NCBI GenBank assembly: GCA_022925895.1
Contig: JAKSYS010000060.1
Location: 87,159-151,158 of the forward strand
Direction: 5' to 3'
DNA: 64,000 bases
Source: Fragilaria crotonensis
Taxonomy: Eukaryota; Bacillariophyta; Fragilariophyceae; Fragilariales; Fragilariaceae
Part shown: positions 11,917-22,857 of the stretch, one piece after another
How the letters are laid out: every line of letters begins with the position of its first letter
Position numbering within the stretch: the stretch's first letter is position 1
Program-made: the position numbers and the translations under genes
Notes under the pieces: generated by a model
Seen by the model: only the letters and a program-made list of their open reading frames with translations
Told to the model about the DNA's origin: nothing
The model's database searches: none

Positions 11917-14900
11917 ATGATGAAGCCAGTATTGCTTTTGAGCCTCCTGGCTGCCGCTTTTCACGCAACATCAGGACAAGAACACCCGAGTTCTACCAGT
12001 CGCTATGATCCCCTCGTGAACTGGCTCTCAAACTTGTCCGTTGCTATCCCAGATCAGCATTTTAAGGAGTCAGTTTTCAGTCTCGCCATTCGAGACATGA
12101 CATGTTCAAAGTTTGCTGTTGAAACCATCAATTCGACCTATACACCGTCATCCAGTGTTGAATCGGAGAATCCCAGCCTGGACTTGGCAGTAGCAGGGAT
12201 TTCTGCTACATGTCAAGGTACATACCACACGACAGGTCTCTCTGGACAAGTTTCAGCCACTGTAGCTTCGTCTTCTTCCGAAAATCCTCTGCAATTGAGT
12301 CTTGTGTTCCAATCCAATACAACAAGCTCCGGCGTTCGCATGGCCACCAGCGTCTCGACACAACTGTGCGAAACGAATCTAAACGTTGCAGAGCTTCATT
12401 TTACTGGATCGATATCCGCCAAATTGATCAATCTCTTTCGAAGTGAAATTCGGGGCTATGTGTCAAAGGCACTCTCGACGGAACTGTGTCCCGTGTTGGA
12501 CGATACCATCGACACACAACTGACCAACGTATTGCAAACAGCTGATCGCTACATGATGGGATTGATTCCGAACGAAACGAAAACACCACTTCATCGTAAG
12601 AAAGCTTCACCTGCCTGGAACTGGAATCGTGATGCACCCTTGGTACCCGCGATGCTGCGACTGCTGAATCGTGCCATCCTTGAACCATTTCTAAACGAAG
12701 GCATTGTCTTGAAGATATTGGAAGCCGTCTTAGGGCATGACGTCGATGATAACTGTGGTTATTTCTTCCGGGGTTGGAATGGTCTACTGGAGGAATTGAC
12801 GAAGGGTGCAATTGAGTTTCAAGTTCCCAACCTTGCCTGGCTTCGTAACATTTCCATTATCATTCCGAACTATGCCAGCATCTCGTTACTTCCTAAACAT
12901 GTGCGCATTTCAGGAATCGACAAGCTCGATCAACTCCAATTTCTGTTCCCTATGAATAATACCAACTTGTTCGGGACAAAATTGGTAGTACCTTACGGCA
13001 TGGATGTGTCGTTGGAAATGGATATTGCAGTGTCGGAAACAACAGGGGGTACCTTTCAAGGCGATGACTTGCTGGAATCCTTTCAAGTGTCCATCAATAC
13101 TTCGTCTTTGGACTTCAAGAGCTCCTTGTCACTGGATTTGAATTCAACTCGCATGAGGACCACTACCATGAAGCATGTGCTCTCCGCTGTAACACGTGAC
13201 ACTCCAACCGACCTAGGGTGCTCCTTGTCTCCCATTGGAACCTTTGTAATTGATTCCCTTGTTGCCAACGTTGAAATTCAGTCGATTTCGTTTCTCCCCA
13301 AAAACGCAAATGCCAGTCTCGAACACGACATGGATACCATGATCAATAACTTTCTTGCACTCTTCTTGACCGAGTATGATGACCTTGTCACGTTGGCCTT
13401 CGCGGGTCTGTTGAATGGCCCAGCCAAACACCTCGCGGAAACGGCTTCGAACAGTTGGATGCAAAACCTGATTCAAGCGTTGCTGCCGAATGGTGCTGAT
13501 TCTAGTTGCCGAGCGTCTGGGGTGGTCAATGCGACGGCACCTGATTTTTTCAACTTTTCGTCTCAAGCCACGTTTTTGAAACGTTTCAATGACTTTCTCA
13601 ACGACAGTCGCGACCCAATGAATGAATACTTGGAATGTGTTACCGACGTTGTAACGACCCACATTCAAAGTGCTTCACCAACCGTAGAATTCGGAGGCGC
13701 GACGCTGCAGCTTCAGAACCTGGCGATTGATAGTGTCGGCAGTATCGAAGGTATCGGTAAGGCGCAGTTTGCAAGTCCTGCGTCGTTCGCTCTGTGATGT
13801 TTGTCGTGTGACTAACTAACCCACACCCTTATCCCGCATAGAATTGCTGTCTCCAGAAGCTGATGGATATCACTTGTCTAATAGTCTACAGTATGGTTTC
13901 TGCAGAGGCAACGAGACTGACAATCAAAATGTGACTTGTTCAGGACCTATATTGTCGGCCACCGCACTGATGTCCATACCTTCCATGAACGTGAACGGGG
14001 CAGCGAACTTTACTGCAGCCTTGGGGTCCATTCAGGAGTCAGTATCGGCACTCTTACTATACGACTTGAACCAGCTGAAGAACCTTTCCTTGTTAGAGCT
14101 TCTATCGTGCCAGAATTGTTTGGCTCAGCCAGCCCTCGAAGCAGTTCTGTACGCAGCTCCCCAAGTGATCGACCACATCTCTTTGGGGATCGAAGCAGAG
14201 ATGAAAGGCTACACTGCCGAACCAATGTACTTCCGACTTGATTCGGCGTCGTACGAAGCAGCGACCTCCGCAATAGAGTCAGCCATTTCATGGTTCCAGA
14301 TGAGTGTTGTAGAGGTTATCAACCAAACAGTCTCACAACTTATCAAGACTGCGCAGGCAAGTTGCCACGTGCTACATGATGATCATGAAAAGAAAGGCTT
14401 GACAGCAATCCTCTCTGTCATCGTCTTTTTGCTGCCATTGTATATTCTCTCGCACATCGCCTACCTCGCGTTTTGCCAAGGAAGCGGTCCGGGTAGTACC
14501 GACGAAGACGAGCCTATTTTTGAATTGGAAGACAGGGTTAATCGGAGTGAAGCAGGCGCCATCGATGTTCTCTTGGAGAAGAATGCCTCCCTCATGACAA
14601 ATGATTTAGCTCCCAATGGTTTTCGGCATGTTTTCCCGGTACTTCTCATAGCAACAATGGCGTTGCTGGCGGTCAGCAATCTCAGTGTTGGTGCAACTGT
14701 TGACTTATCGGTGACAGTCAATAACGTACCCAGTGTGATTCGTTTGCCATCTCTGTTTGCCTTCAGCCTAGGAAATACAATTCACGAGATGTACCAGGCT
14801 GGAATCTATGTACTTCTTTTCATTGTGGTTATCTTCAGTGGTGCCTGGCCATACTTGAAGTTGCTCATGATGCTTTGGGCCTGGGTCGCCCCTGAGTCTA

Positions 14901-16009
14901 TGTTTAGTCTCAAGAAGCGTGGCAAACTTCTCTTCTCTCTGGATGCACTCAGCAAGTTTTCGCTTGTGGACACATTTGTCTTGGTAATTATGATGGTTTC
15001 GTTCCGATTCCATCTCGCGTTTGGCAGCTATGCCGTCGTTGATGTCTTCGTCAACCCACACTTCGGATTCTATGGATTTCTCATTGCCACGACAATCTCA
15101 CTTCTCGCTGGACACGTCGAGCTACACTTTCATCGACGTTGTGCGAAACCAGAGACTATGTTCGCCGACAATACGCGCTCATCGCTCTTTTCGTACCACT
15201 ACCCGTACGATGGGAGAAAGTACAATTTGTCGGGGTTGTTGAAGGCAGGTCTCGTTGTGTGTATGACTGCCACCTTCGCCCTCCTAACGATCGGCAGCCT
15301 AAGGAAGAGTTTCACTTTTGAGTTCGGAGGACTGGCTGGAAAACTCCTCGGAGAAAACAGCACGAAATCATACTCGTTGATATCCATCGGGACTTCCATT
15401 TCAGGGAGTGTGGAAGACTCAGATGGTCCAGGGATTATGTTCCTCCAAGTGGTTTATTTTTTCTACGCTTGCATCATGCCGTGTGTATGCTTGCTAGCGT
15501 TGTCGATTCTAATGGTCGTCCCCATGGACTGTGCACAACAAGAACTCTGGTTGACGGTGGCAGAAGTGGGCAATGCTTGGTCTGCATTGGAGGTGTTCGT
15601 CATGTCTATCGTTGCTGCTGTGTTTGAGATATCGACATTCGCATCATTCATCGTTGGTCATAAGTGTGACATTCTCAACCAGATATTACACGACCAATTC
15701 GATGACCAATTTGACGGGGACGATGTTTGTTATTCTCTGAATGCCAGCGCCTCGTCAAATATGTGGCTTCTTGTGTTGGGAGTCGTTTTGAATTCCGCCC
15801 TCGTATCGACCCTGCTGAGGATGGCTCAAACTGTGGTGGAGGCACGTTCCCACTCGAGGGATGACGCGTCCTGCGTGTTGCACCTGATAGCGACGACTTC
15901 GTTGAGCAAATGGTTGCTTGAGCGCATTGCGGAAGACCCACTGACTGTTCCGTTGCTAAGCGACTCCCAAGAAGCTGTGCAGTCAGAACTCGACGACGGA
16001 GGGCTGTGA
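11917..16009 (+). CDS. Large membrane protein: lumenal TULIP/BPI-like region fused to two PqiA/LetA-like modules
   Basis: 1335 residues in two exons, 11917-13756 and 13842-16009. The intron (GTAAGG..ATAG) contains the branch-site-like TGACTAACTAAC, phase 1. Residues 1-20 form a signal peptide. Residues about 25-790 are an extracytoplasmic region with many N-glycosylation sequons. The part ending near residue 215 (an amphipathic stretch FRSEIRGYVSKALSTELC between beta-rich segments) resembles BPI/LBP-type TULIP lipid-binding domains. A membrane helix follows at about 801-824, then two repeats with similar order of parts, about 877-1045 and 1078-1224. The first includes AWPYLKLLMMLWAW and KFSLVDTFVLVIMMV, the second NAWSALEVFVMSIVAAV. 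This is the pattern of tandem PqiA/LetA domains, which in bacteria work with MCE proteins in lipid transport between membranes. A lipid-transfer role is inference. The two exons clearly form one gene. Confidence 0.75.
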
Positions 16010-16298
16010 ACTGTTCTAATGCAGCAGTATGAGTGTGATGTATAAGCGACTCGCCCTCTTGGACGATTCGCTCACCTCATTTGCTTGCTGCAGTGAATCG
16101 ACAACTCGGTGATGACGCCGCTAACTGTGCGGGCCTTCCCAAACTGTGAGACTCCTGCAACGACGACTACGTTGCAAGTTGCACGTGCGTCCTCAGACGA
16201 TTGACGCCTACTTAATAATTCCCGTGATTTAAGAAGCAGACGGAAGGATGTGGATTTCTTACGACGTATTTTTTAACGATTGTGTCATGTTATCTGTT

Positions 16299-18995
16299 CT
16301 AATGTCCTTGAGTGGCAGGATAGAAGTAATCACAGGTGTTACATGTTTTCTTGCACGATGCCGCGACGTCAATGAACTTGCACAGATAGCCGAACAAAGG
16401 GTTCTCGCTGAGCCAAACACAATCTTTGCGACCAATGAGTTCATCGATGAATAAGGTATCGTCGTTCGAATCTGCACATGCGTTGGAAGTCGGTGCGACA
16501 CTGGAAGTCGTTGGAGTGGGAGTCGGCGCTGGAGCCGTGAGAGCTGGTTGTGGTGTAATCACGGACACTGGAGCATTGGATTCAGCGACTGGCTCACGAG
16601 TCAGGGGCGTTGGCTCCGCGACAGGCGCAGTGGAAGGCTTGACTAAGGTCATTGATGGTGCATCAGAACCCACATCAACTGGCGGAGACGTCGCAGGAGC
16701 ACCAGAATCCACCTGAACAGGTGAATCTGAGGAGTATTTCGGTTGTGTCACCGACACTGGAACTACTGGTGGCCACGTTAAGGGTGTCGGAGGCTCTACC
16801 GGTGGCACAACGGGCGCATCAGAACCGGCCACAAGAGCGGAGCAGTTACAGTTACAGTTACAGGAGCATCGGAACCCACATGAACAGGCGCATCTGTTGA
16901 GGTCGTTGGTTGATTGGTGGACGGTGCGGCGACTGGCTCCGACGTTGAGGCTGTCGGAGGTTCGACCGGTGGCACAACGGGCGCATCAGAACCGGCCACA
17001 ACAGGCGGAGCAGTTACAGTTACAGGAGCATCGGAACCCACATGAACAGGCGCATCTGTTGAGCATGTCGGTTGTGTCACGGACACTGGAGCTACTGGTT
17101 CCCACGTTAAGGGTGTTGGAGGCTCCACCGGTGGCACAACGGGCGCATCAGAACCGGCCGCAACAGGCGGAGCAGTTACAGGAGCGTCGGAACCCACATG
17201 AACAGGCGCATCTGTTGAGCATGTCGGTTGTGTCACGGACACTGGAGCTACTGGTTCCCACGTTAAGGGTGTTGGAGGCTCCACCGGTGGCACAACGGGC
17301 GCATCAGAACCGGCCACAACAGGCGGAGCAGTTACAGTTACAGGAGCATCGGAACCCACATGAACAGGCGCATCTGTTGAGCATGTTGGTTGTGTCACGG
17401 ACACTGGTGCGACTGGTTCCCATGTTAAGGGTGTTGGAGGCTCCACCGGTGGCACAACGGGCGCATCAGAACCGGCCACGACAGGCGCAGTCGTTACAGG
17501 AGCATTGGAACCCACATGATCAGGCGTACCTGTTGAGGTCGTTGGTTGATTGGTGGACGGTGCAGCGACTGGGTCCGACGTTATGGATGTCGGAGGTTCT
17601 ACCGGTGGCACAACGGGTGCATCAGAACCGACCACAACTGGCGAAGCAGTTACAGGAGCGTCAGAATCCACGTGAACAGGTGAAGCTGTGGAACATTTGG
17701 GTTTGACATCGGATACGGGAGCGATTGTTTGTCGTGGCAAGGGTGTAATTGGTTCTACCGGTGCATCAACGGGCACAGTGGATGGTGGCGTAGTAGTCAG
17801 GGAACCACCTCCACTACCAGCGGCGGGAACAGCAGAAGCAACTTGACTTGCTTCATTACAAAAGTCTGGAGGGTTGCTGTTGTTATCGCATAGCTGCTGC
17901 TTGATCCAATCGATTATGGGAACAGCATCGGGAGGCGTGGAAATTCGACTGTCGATAGGACTTGGAACGATGCCAGGTTGATCGTCGGCACAGTAGTCTG
18001 GAGGGTTGCTCGAAAGATCGCAAATTTGTTCTTTGATCCAGTCGATTTCACCGGAAACGCGGCTGTACACTCCGGGCGTGTCTGGCCTTGCGCATCCGTC
18101 GCCCCAACTCACGATGCCAACCAGAGTGAAGGTCTCCCCATCGGCGATGACAAGTGGCCCACCAGAATCACCTTGACAGCTGTCCTTGGCCCCTGCACCG
18201 ACTCCAGCACACATCATGATGTCGCCATTGATGCGACCGGGATAGTTGCTTTCACACGTTGCAGTTGGGATATAGCCGAGGTCAACCTCCTGCAAGATAA
18301 AGGACCCAGCGCCATCCTCTGACGTATCCCCGTACCCCACGACCGTCAGTGTCTGTCCGTCTGTGGGAGACTCATTGCTCTCGTTGAGTACGGCTGGCTT
18401 TGTTGTCCACCCGGGCATGCAACTTCATGACGAGGTAGTCGTACGCAAAGTCGGCTTCGGGGCGTGGGTCGTATAGTGGATGGGGTCTTCGTTCCGTGAT
18501 TGTCCTCTCATAACCACGCCCTCCATCAATGCCGATACCAAGTTTACGAGACGACCCGACGTAGACGGTGTTCGAAACAATCACATCACTATGAGCTGCG
18601 GATACGATGATATCTGAGCAGGACGGAATATTCATCATTCGCAGCGAAGGTTGATAGGTTTGGGAAGGTTAGTATTGACGCGAAGGTTAGAGCAGACTCG
18701 TTTGAGTGAAACTCACCATCGTGGACCAGGGCTGCACCGCATGCATCCCATTCAACAAAAAACGGATACTCTCCAATGCCGGCATCGTCTCCTCCAACAA
18801 TGCGAGAATTTCCTGTAGCATTGTCATTGCCGTGTCCGCCTAGATTGAATGAAAGACATGTCAGTGCCAAGAAACAAATGGTTGAGCGCTTTGGTTTGCA
18901 AACTTATCAAGCGTCTCACCGTGATTGGTGCCACGAAGCCTAGATGCCCCCACAGATGTGATAAGGGCCCACCATGATGCATAGATAAACTTCAT
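16299..18995 (-). pseudogene. Second trypsin-like protease gene, with two frameshifts
   Basis: Minus strand, with exons 18995-18920 and 18839-18717 and exon 3 from 18613; the introns have clean GT..AG ends in phase 1. It encodes a signal peptide (MKFIYASWWALITS), activation site RIVGG, catalytic His in IVSAAH, Asp in YDYLVMKL and Ser in GDSGGP with Asp six residues before. At about 18400-18415 the frame must move by one base to go from KLHARV to KPAVLN, consistent with one inserted base. At about 16840 a one-base loss inside the repeat array moves the frame back. The C-terminus then reads to a stop at 16299 and ends in a six-Cys domain like that of the protease at 3950. Because the two shifts cancel, the frame before the first and after the second is the same. 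It may be a recent pseudogene, a disabled allele, or sequence error. Confidence 0.65.
16740..17700 (-). repeat. Tandem 156-162-bp coding repeat (52-54 residues)
   Basis: Within the second trypsin gene about six units follow one another, built on the motifs STDAPVHVGSDAPV, VVAGSDAPVVPPVEPP and PLTWEPVAPVSVTQ. Units differ mainly in one VT dipeptide (6-bp indels, TACAGT) and in an alternative TSEPVAAPSTNQ segment. The array forms a Pro/Val/Thr-rich linker of about 330 residues, against about 50 in the paralogue, and is the likely site of slippage behind the second frameshift. Confidence 0.85.
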
Positions 18996-19193
18996 TTCCG
19001 ATGTCGGGATTGCTTTCTTTCAGAAACCGAAATTGTTGTGCTCGTATCGATTTATGAACGAAAGGATGATATTCCCAGTTTGATGGACAGCGAATCGGCA
19101 GTCGGCCTTGGGATACTAGTCGTACATTTGATCAAGGATGTGGGACTCAAAAGGTCCGCGTCTTCTATCCTGGCTGGGACTCACCTCTCGTTA

Positions 19194-19386
19194 GCGGGAT
19201 GCGGAACCTTTCCCGCCTCAGCGGCTGCTCCATCGTACGGTCTAGTGGTTGTACCGGTAGGGTGCTACCGTCGTCGTAGCTACTGTTTTGGTCGAGGATG
19301 GTGGTTATGGCAACTTACTAAGGGGCCTTTCCTTCCAATCCTCGACGAGCGGTAGCGCTGCTTTGCAGTGCCTACCGCATGATCGG
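19194..19386 (-). repeat. Split direct repeat B, 3' terminal copy
   Basis: Terminal 193-bp copy of B. Its outer edge is the boundary with the flanking genomic DNA (…CTCGTTA on the plus strand). A 14-bp G-rich spacer (19387-19400) separates it from the neighbouring A copy. Confidence 0.93.
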
Positions 19387-19400
19387 AGTGGGCGGGTGGG

Positions 19401-19705
19401 TTTAAAACTAAGCGAGCTATCGATAGCTCCACCGCACTACTCGTGGCAACCTTGGACCAGGTTCCGCGAGTCTCGTGTGGCGTTCCTTGCTGCTGCGCCG
19501 ACGTTCGACGCCGAGATTCAGCAACAATGAGAACGATGCTTGCTAGCTCCTGTTCAATTACCTAGTAGTATTCTGGGTACTCGGTCCCTCGTAGTACGTC
19601 CACTCTAGTATTGCATTCTAGTCACGAATGCGCCGAAGAATCCAACAACGTAGGATTCGTGACGTATGTGCTGCAGACCTTCCGTTTTTTCACTGCCGCT
19701 GACGG
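19401..19705 (-). repeat. Split direct repeat A, internal 3' copy
   Basis: Second copy of the 305-bp A repeat, lying between the two B copies. A stem with arms GTCACGAAT (19621-19629) and ATTCGTGAC (19655-19663), with nested GAATCC/GGATTC, could fold in DNA or RNA. It shares its last base with the start of the neighbouring B copy. Confidence 0.93.
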
Positions 19706-19897
19706 CGGGATGCGGAACCTTTCCCGCCTCAGCGGCTGCTCCATCGTACGGTCTAGTGGTTGTACCGGTAGGGTGCTACCGTCGTCGTAGCTACTGTTTT
19801 GGTCGAGGATGGTGGTTATGGCAACTTACTAAGGGGCCTTTCCTTCCAATCCTCGACGAGCGGTAGCGCTGCTTTGCAGTGCCTACCGCATGATCGG
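19705..19897 (-). repeat. Split direct repeat B, internal copy
   Basis: 193 bp beginning 60 bp after the recombinase stop codon, in element orientation. It matches 19194-19386. It contains CGGTAGCGCTGC and GCAGTGCCTACCG, near-complementary arms of a small hairpin. Confidence 0.93.
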
Positions 19898-19957
19898 CCC
19901 AGGGGCCATAGGCAGAAAGGGTGGGAGCCAACGGCGGGTGGGAAAGAAGAAAGGCGG

Positions 19958-21145
19958 TCAACCGGGGGTGAGGCGGAAGGAGCCGCCCTGCAACATGGCG
20001 GCGGAAAGGCCGGTCATGACCGGTTGCGCCTGAACGTGGAGATATCTGTACATTTCGTCGGAACGCCAGCGGCCAACCATGCGGATGCGGTCGCTGTCCA
20101 CGCCGGCGCACAACAACGCCATCGCACCGCCGGCGCGAGTCGAACGCACCGAGACATCGGCAGGGGTGTAGGCGGGATCGGGATGCAGGTGGAGGACCGA
20201 ACGAATACGTGAGGTGATGTCGGAGGGCGAAATGTACTGAAAGGAGGCCTGAGGGGAAGACTTGACCGCATTGAGTGGAGTGTCGGTGGTGGCGCCTTGC
20301 GCACGCAAGGCAAGGATGCGGGCTGCAAGGGCCGTTACGGGGCATAAAGATGGGTGCCCCGACCGCCCGTGACCGATGCGTTCATTTCGGACGCCGTTCT
20401 TCTGTTGCGTGAAGGTGAGAGTCGCGAACGTAGCGGCGCGCAGGTCAGCAGCCGGACATGCAAGGTGGTCAAGGGCTCGCGAGCCAATCCACAACTGGAC
20501 GTCGCCCATACGGAAGAGATGGGTGCTCGAAGGCGGGCCTAAGTATTCGCCGGGACGTAAAAGAAAGTAGAAACCAACGATGAGGCAGTGGGCTGTCGCA
20601 AGGGCGATGGGGGTGGCTTCGCCTTGGGCCAATGCCCAGACGTGGGCTACCACTCCAAGCGGGAGAGGCTTTACACGCGATGGAGGAGCGTCGGCGCGTT
20701 GCCATGCTTGCAAGAGGGAGGTGAGCCGGAAGTCGACCGTACCGTGAGCGGTTAGACGAGGGTCCGGGGCCCCCAGCCGGGCGTGCGCCTGGCCCACCGC
20801 TCGTAGGGCATCCTCCACCGTGCGAGCTCGGACGGGCCGACGTCCGGGCGCAATGGTTCCGGTGCGATAGCGGTGGGCGAAGAGTTGCAGAAGAGGGACG
20901 GAGTCTGCATTGGTAGTGCGGAGGGGATCGACGCCCAAGCTGGCACAGAAGGTCGACCAGAGCTGCCACGCGGTGGCAGCAGAGGCGTGTCGTTGACGAG
21001 AGACTCGAGTGGCACACGTTTGTTGGATAGCGCTCCAATCAAGGTAGCATTGGTGGCGGGTGCCAGGGTCAGCATCCGCCAAGAGGTCGTCTGTGGGTAC
21101 AGTGTGTCGAATTGGGTGAGTAAAGCGGAATCGGACAGGTCCCAA
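19958..21145 (-). CDS. Tyrosine recombinase of the retrotransposon
   Basis: 395 codons; it integrates the circular DNA copy. An N-terminal SAM-like/core-binding part (ATAWQLWSTFCASLG) precedes the catalytic part: box I Arg in FLLRPGEY (about 197), a Lys in TFTQQKNG (about 249), box II in VSVRSTRAGGAMALL (Arg 337), GRWRSDEMYRYL with Trp about 360 and candidate nucleophile Tyr 366/368. The usual box II His is replaced by Arg (RSTR). The frame lies at -1 relative to RT, overlaps it by 394 nt, and has no ATG before residue 213. It starts formally at TTG, so its product probably comes from frameshifting or internal initiation. Confidence 0.9.
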   Translation of the reverse strand: MGPVRFRFTHPIRHTVPTDDLLADADPGTRHQCYLDWSAIQQTCATRVSRQRHASAATAWQLWSTFCASLGVDPLRTTNADSVPLLQLFAHRYRTGTIAPGRRPVRARTVEDALRAVGQAHARLGAPDPRLTAHGTVDFRLTSLLQAWQRADAPPSRVKPLPLGVVAHVWALAQGEATPIALATAHCLIVGFYFLLRPGEYLGPPSSTHLFRMGDVQLWIGSRALDHLACPAADLRAATFATLTFTQQKNGVRNERIGHGRSGHPSLCPVTALAARILALRAQGATTDTPLNAVKSSPQASFQYISPSDITSRIRSVLHLHPDPAYTPADVSVRSTRAGGAMALLCAGVDSDRIRMVGRWRSDEMYRYLHVQAQPVMTGLSAAMLQGGSFRLTPG

Positions 21146-22857
21146 CGTCGGCTAGCATCGTCTGCCATGGCGTTCACGGGACCCGGGATATAGTTGTGCC
21201 GCGCGACATAACGGTGTGCGCGCTGGTGCAGTGCATTGAAACGGAGGAGGTGCGAACGTGCGGCGACAGAGGTGGCGGACCCTGTTGTGGACCAAGCAAC
21301 TGCTGCGCGATTGTCACTTGCAATCCACATAGTGCGTTCCCGCACGTCCCGAGTCGCAGCGAGGATGTCTTTATGTGCAATGATAGCTGCGAGCTCCAGG
21401 TCTGAGATGGATATGGACCCCCGTGGTTGCTGGGCGGTAACCAAGGCATTGCCAATGTGTGGCGGAAAACGCTGTCGCCAAACAACAGGAGGCGCGGTGG
21501 GGTCAAGCATGTCAAACCAAACGCCGCCCATCCCTGCTTGACAGGCATCGCATGCACCAACGTCTGAAGGCGAGGTCGGGACGAGTTCGTGAAGACGCGT
21601 GGGTCGGTCGTGCACCGAGGCCACGAGCGCGAGAAAATCGCGCGCCAGGTCATGGATGCGCTGGGTGATGCGTACTCGGTGTCGATCCGTGTGCGCGAGT
21701 GCTTCCTGAAGCACCGAAAACAGACCCCTGGTCCCGGGAAGCGCTGGGGACATGGACCGAAGCTCCCCCAAAACTTGGTGCCATTTGTGTACCGAGAGAC
21801 GCTTGGCTGGTGGAAGTAGCCACGCGAGTACTTCCCGAATTCGTACCAACCTGTGTGCAGGGAGATGTAGGGTTAGGGCTGCGGAGTCGATATCCCACCC
21901 AAGGATGCGCTTGTAGGTGGCCCAGCACGCATCCCCCTTTAGCATCTTCTTGGTGGAAGCCGGTTCCTTGCGATAAACTGGATCCGCAGAGGTGAGAGGT
22001 CGCAGGACTTCGTCGATTGCTGACAAAGTGGCGCGCATCACCTTTTGTTGCTGTCGGTGCGTCTGCGCCATAAGAAGAAAATCGTCGACGTAAACGTCGA
22101 CTTGTGCCACTGGTCGTCGCCCTCTGCCGCTGATTGTAGGCGGCATGGCGACCACGCTGCTGCTCTCCCGTGATATGCCGGCGTCGTCTGGAGGTGTAGC
22201 TGCGACTGCCTCCAGGCGGTGGGCCTCGTTGAGACGCGACTCGTTGCGCGTGGACAACATCACGTTGGCACGATCGCAAGCAGTTTCAGTGAGCACCGTG
22301 AAATACGGTGGCGATTCCACCCAGCCCATGGGCAGTGCAAGGGGAAACGCTATCAACGGTTTGCACCCTGGAGAAGTAGGTAGTATTACGCCTAATTTGG
22401 GAACATCCGCTATCTGAACCCATACTCGGTAAAAACCATCGGCCACATCTATCTTTGCCATGTAGACAGGGCCATACCTCGGATCCGCATGCACGAGTGT
22501 TGTAAGAACTCGTTGCAGTGCCTTGCCAAACTGCATGGCTTCGCGAGGTGCCCATTGAACCGTTTCGCTGTTTACACCTGAGAAAGTGTAGTCCACGATT
22601 AATCGTGGGCGTCGATCGCGTTGGGGGACGACACCCAAGGGCGAGACTCGCAAGCGCTGGAGGTCCGCCACTGCTTCGTACGGAAGAACCACCCAATAGC
22701 CTTGCTGACAAAACTCTAGCATTTCCTCAGCCACAAACTTGCGCTCGCTCTGCGATGATTTGTGAGGCCCTCGCTGTACAGCGGCGAGGCAACCCTTCCT
22801 GCTCCATGGTGCGGTTGACGTAGGTACACTCGCCCCGCGCCGCCCTAAGTGCTGCAA
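20752..22857 (-). CDS. Reverse transcriptase - RNase H of the retrotransposon
   Basis: 701 codons. RT motifs: RPRLIVDYTFSGVN near residue 84, KIDVADGFYR (motif A Asp near 137), LPMGWVESP, and YVDDFLL near 256-262. RNase H follows, with acidic residues in DACQAG (about 437), DLELAA (about 488), ASDNRAAV (about 515) and NAMADD (about 566). No protease or integrase domain is present. The open frame begins at TTG; its first ATG is at residue 46 (22722), just before RT motifs, so initiation may be at that ATG, by reinitiation after gag, or by recoding. The last 394 nt overlap the recombinase frame. Confidence 0.9.
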   Translation of the reverse strand: MQHLGRRGASVPTSTAPWSRKGCLAAVQRGPHKSSQSERKFVAEEMLEFCQQGYWVVLPYEAVADLQRLRVSPLGVVPQRDRRPRLIVDYTFSGVNSETVQWAPREAMQFGKALQRVLTTLVHADPRYGPVYMAKIDVADGFYRVWVQIADVPKLGVILPTSPGCKPLIAFPLALPMGWVESPPYFTVLTETACDRANVMLSTRNESRLNEAHRLEAVAATPPDDAGISRESSSVVAMPPTISGRGRRPVAQVDVYVDDFLLMAQTHRQQQKVMRATLSAIDEVLRPLTSADPVYRKEPASTKKMLKGDACWATYKRILGWDIDSAALTLHLPAHRLVRIREVLAWLLPPAKRLSVHKWHQVLGELRSMSPALPGTRGLFSVLQEALAHTDRHRVRITQRIHDLARDFLALVASVHDRPTRLHELVPTSPSDVGACDACQAGMGGVWFDMLDPTAPPVVWRQRFPPHIGNALVTAQQPRGSISISDLELAAIIAHKDILAATRDVRERTMWIASDNRAAVAWSTTGSATSVAARSHLLRFNALHQRAHRYVARHNYIPGPVNAMADDASRRWDLSDSALLTQFDTLYPQTTSWRMLTLAPATNATLIGALSNKRVPLESLVNDTPLLPPRGSSGRPSVPAWASIPSALPMQTPSLFCNSSPTAIAPEPLRPDVGPSELARWRMPYERWARRTPGWGPRTLV

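Noticed and set aside
16740-17700. CRISPR-like regular repeats
   Set aside because: Units are contiguous coding repeats without unique spacers, in a eukaryotic gene.
18400-18415. Small intron to explain the frame change in the second trypsin
   Set aside because: No GT..AG pair of plausible length fits; the surrounding residues align continuously with the paralogue.
19038-19866. Two forward ORFs ending in the same 45-residue peptide
   Set aside because: The shared peptide is simply repeat B read in one frame; no independent gene.
21650-22711. Long minus-strand ORFs in other frames of the RT region
   Set aside because: Shadows of the RT frame, which alone carries RT and RNase H motifs.
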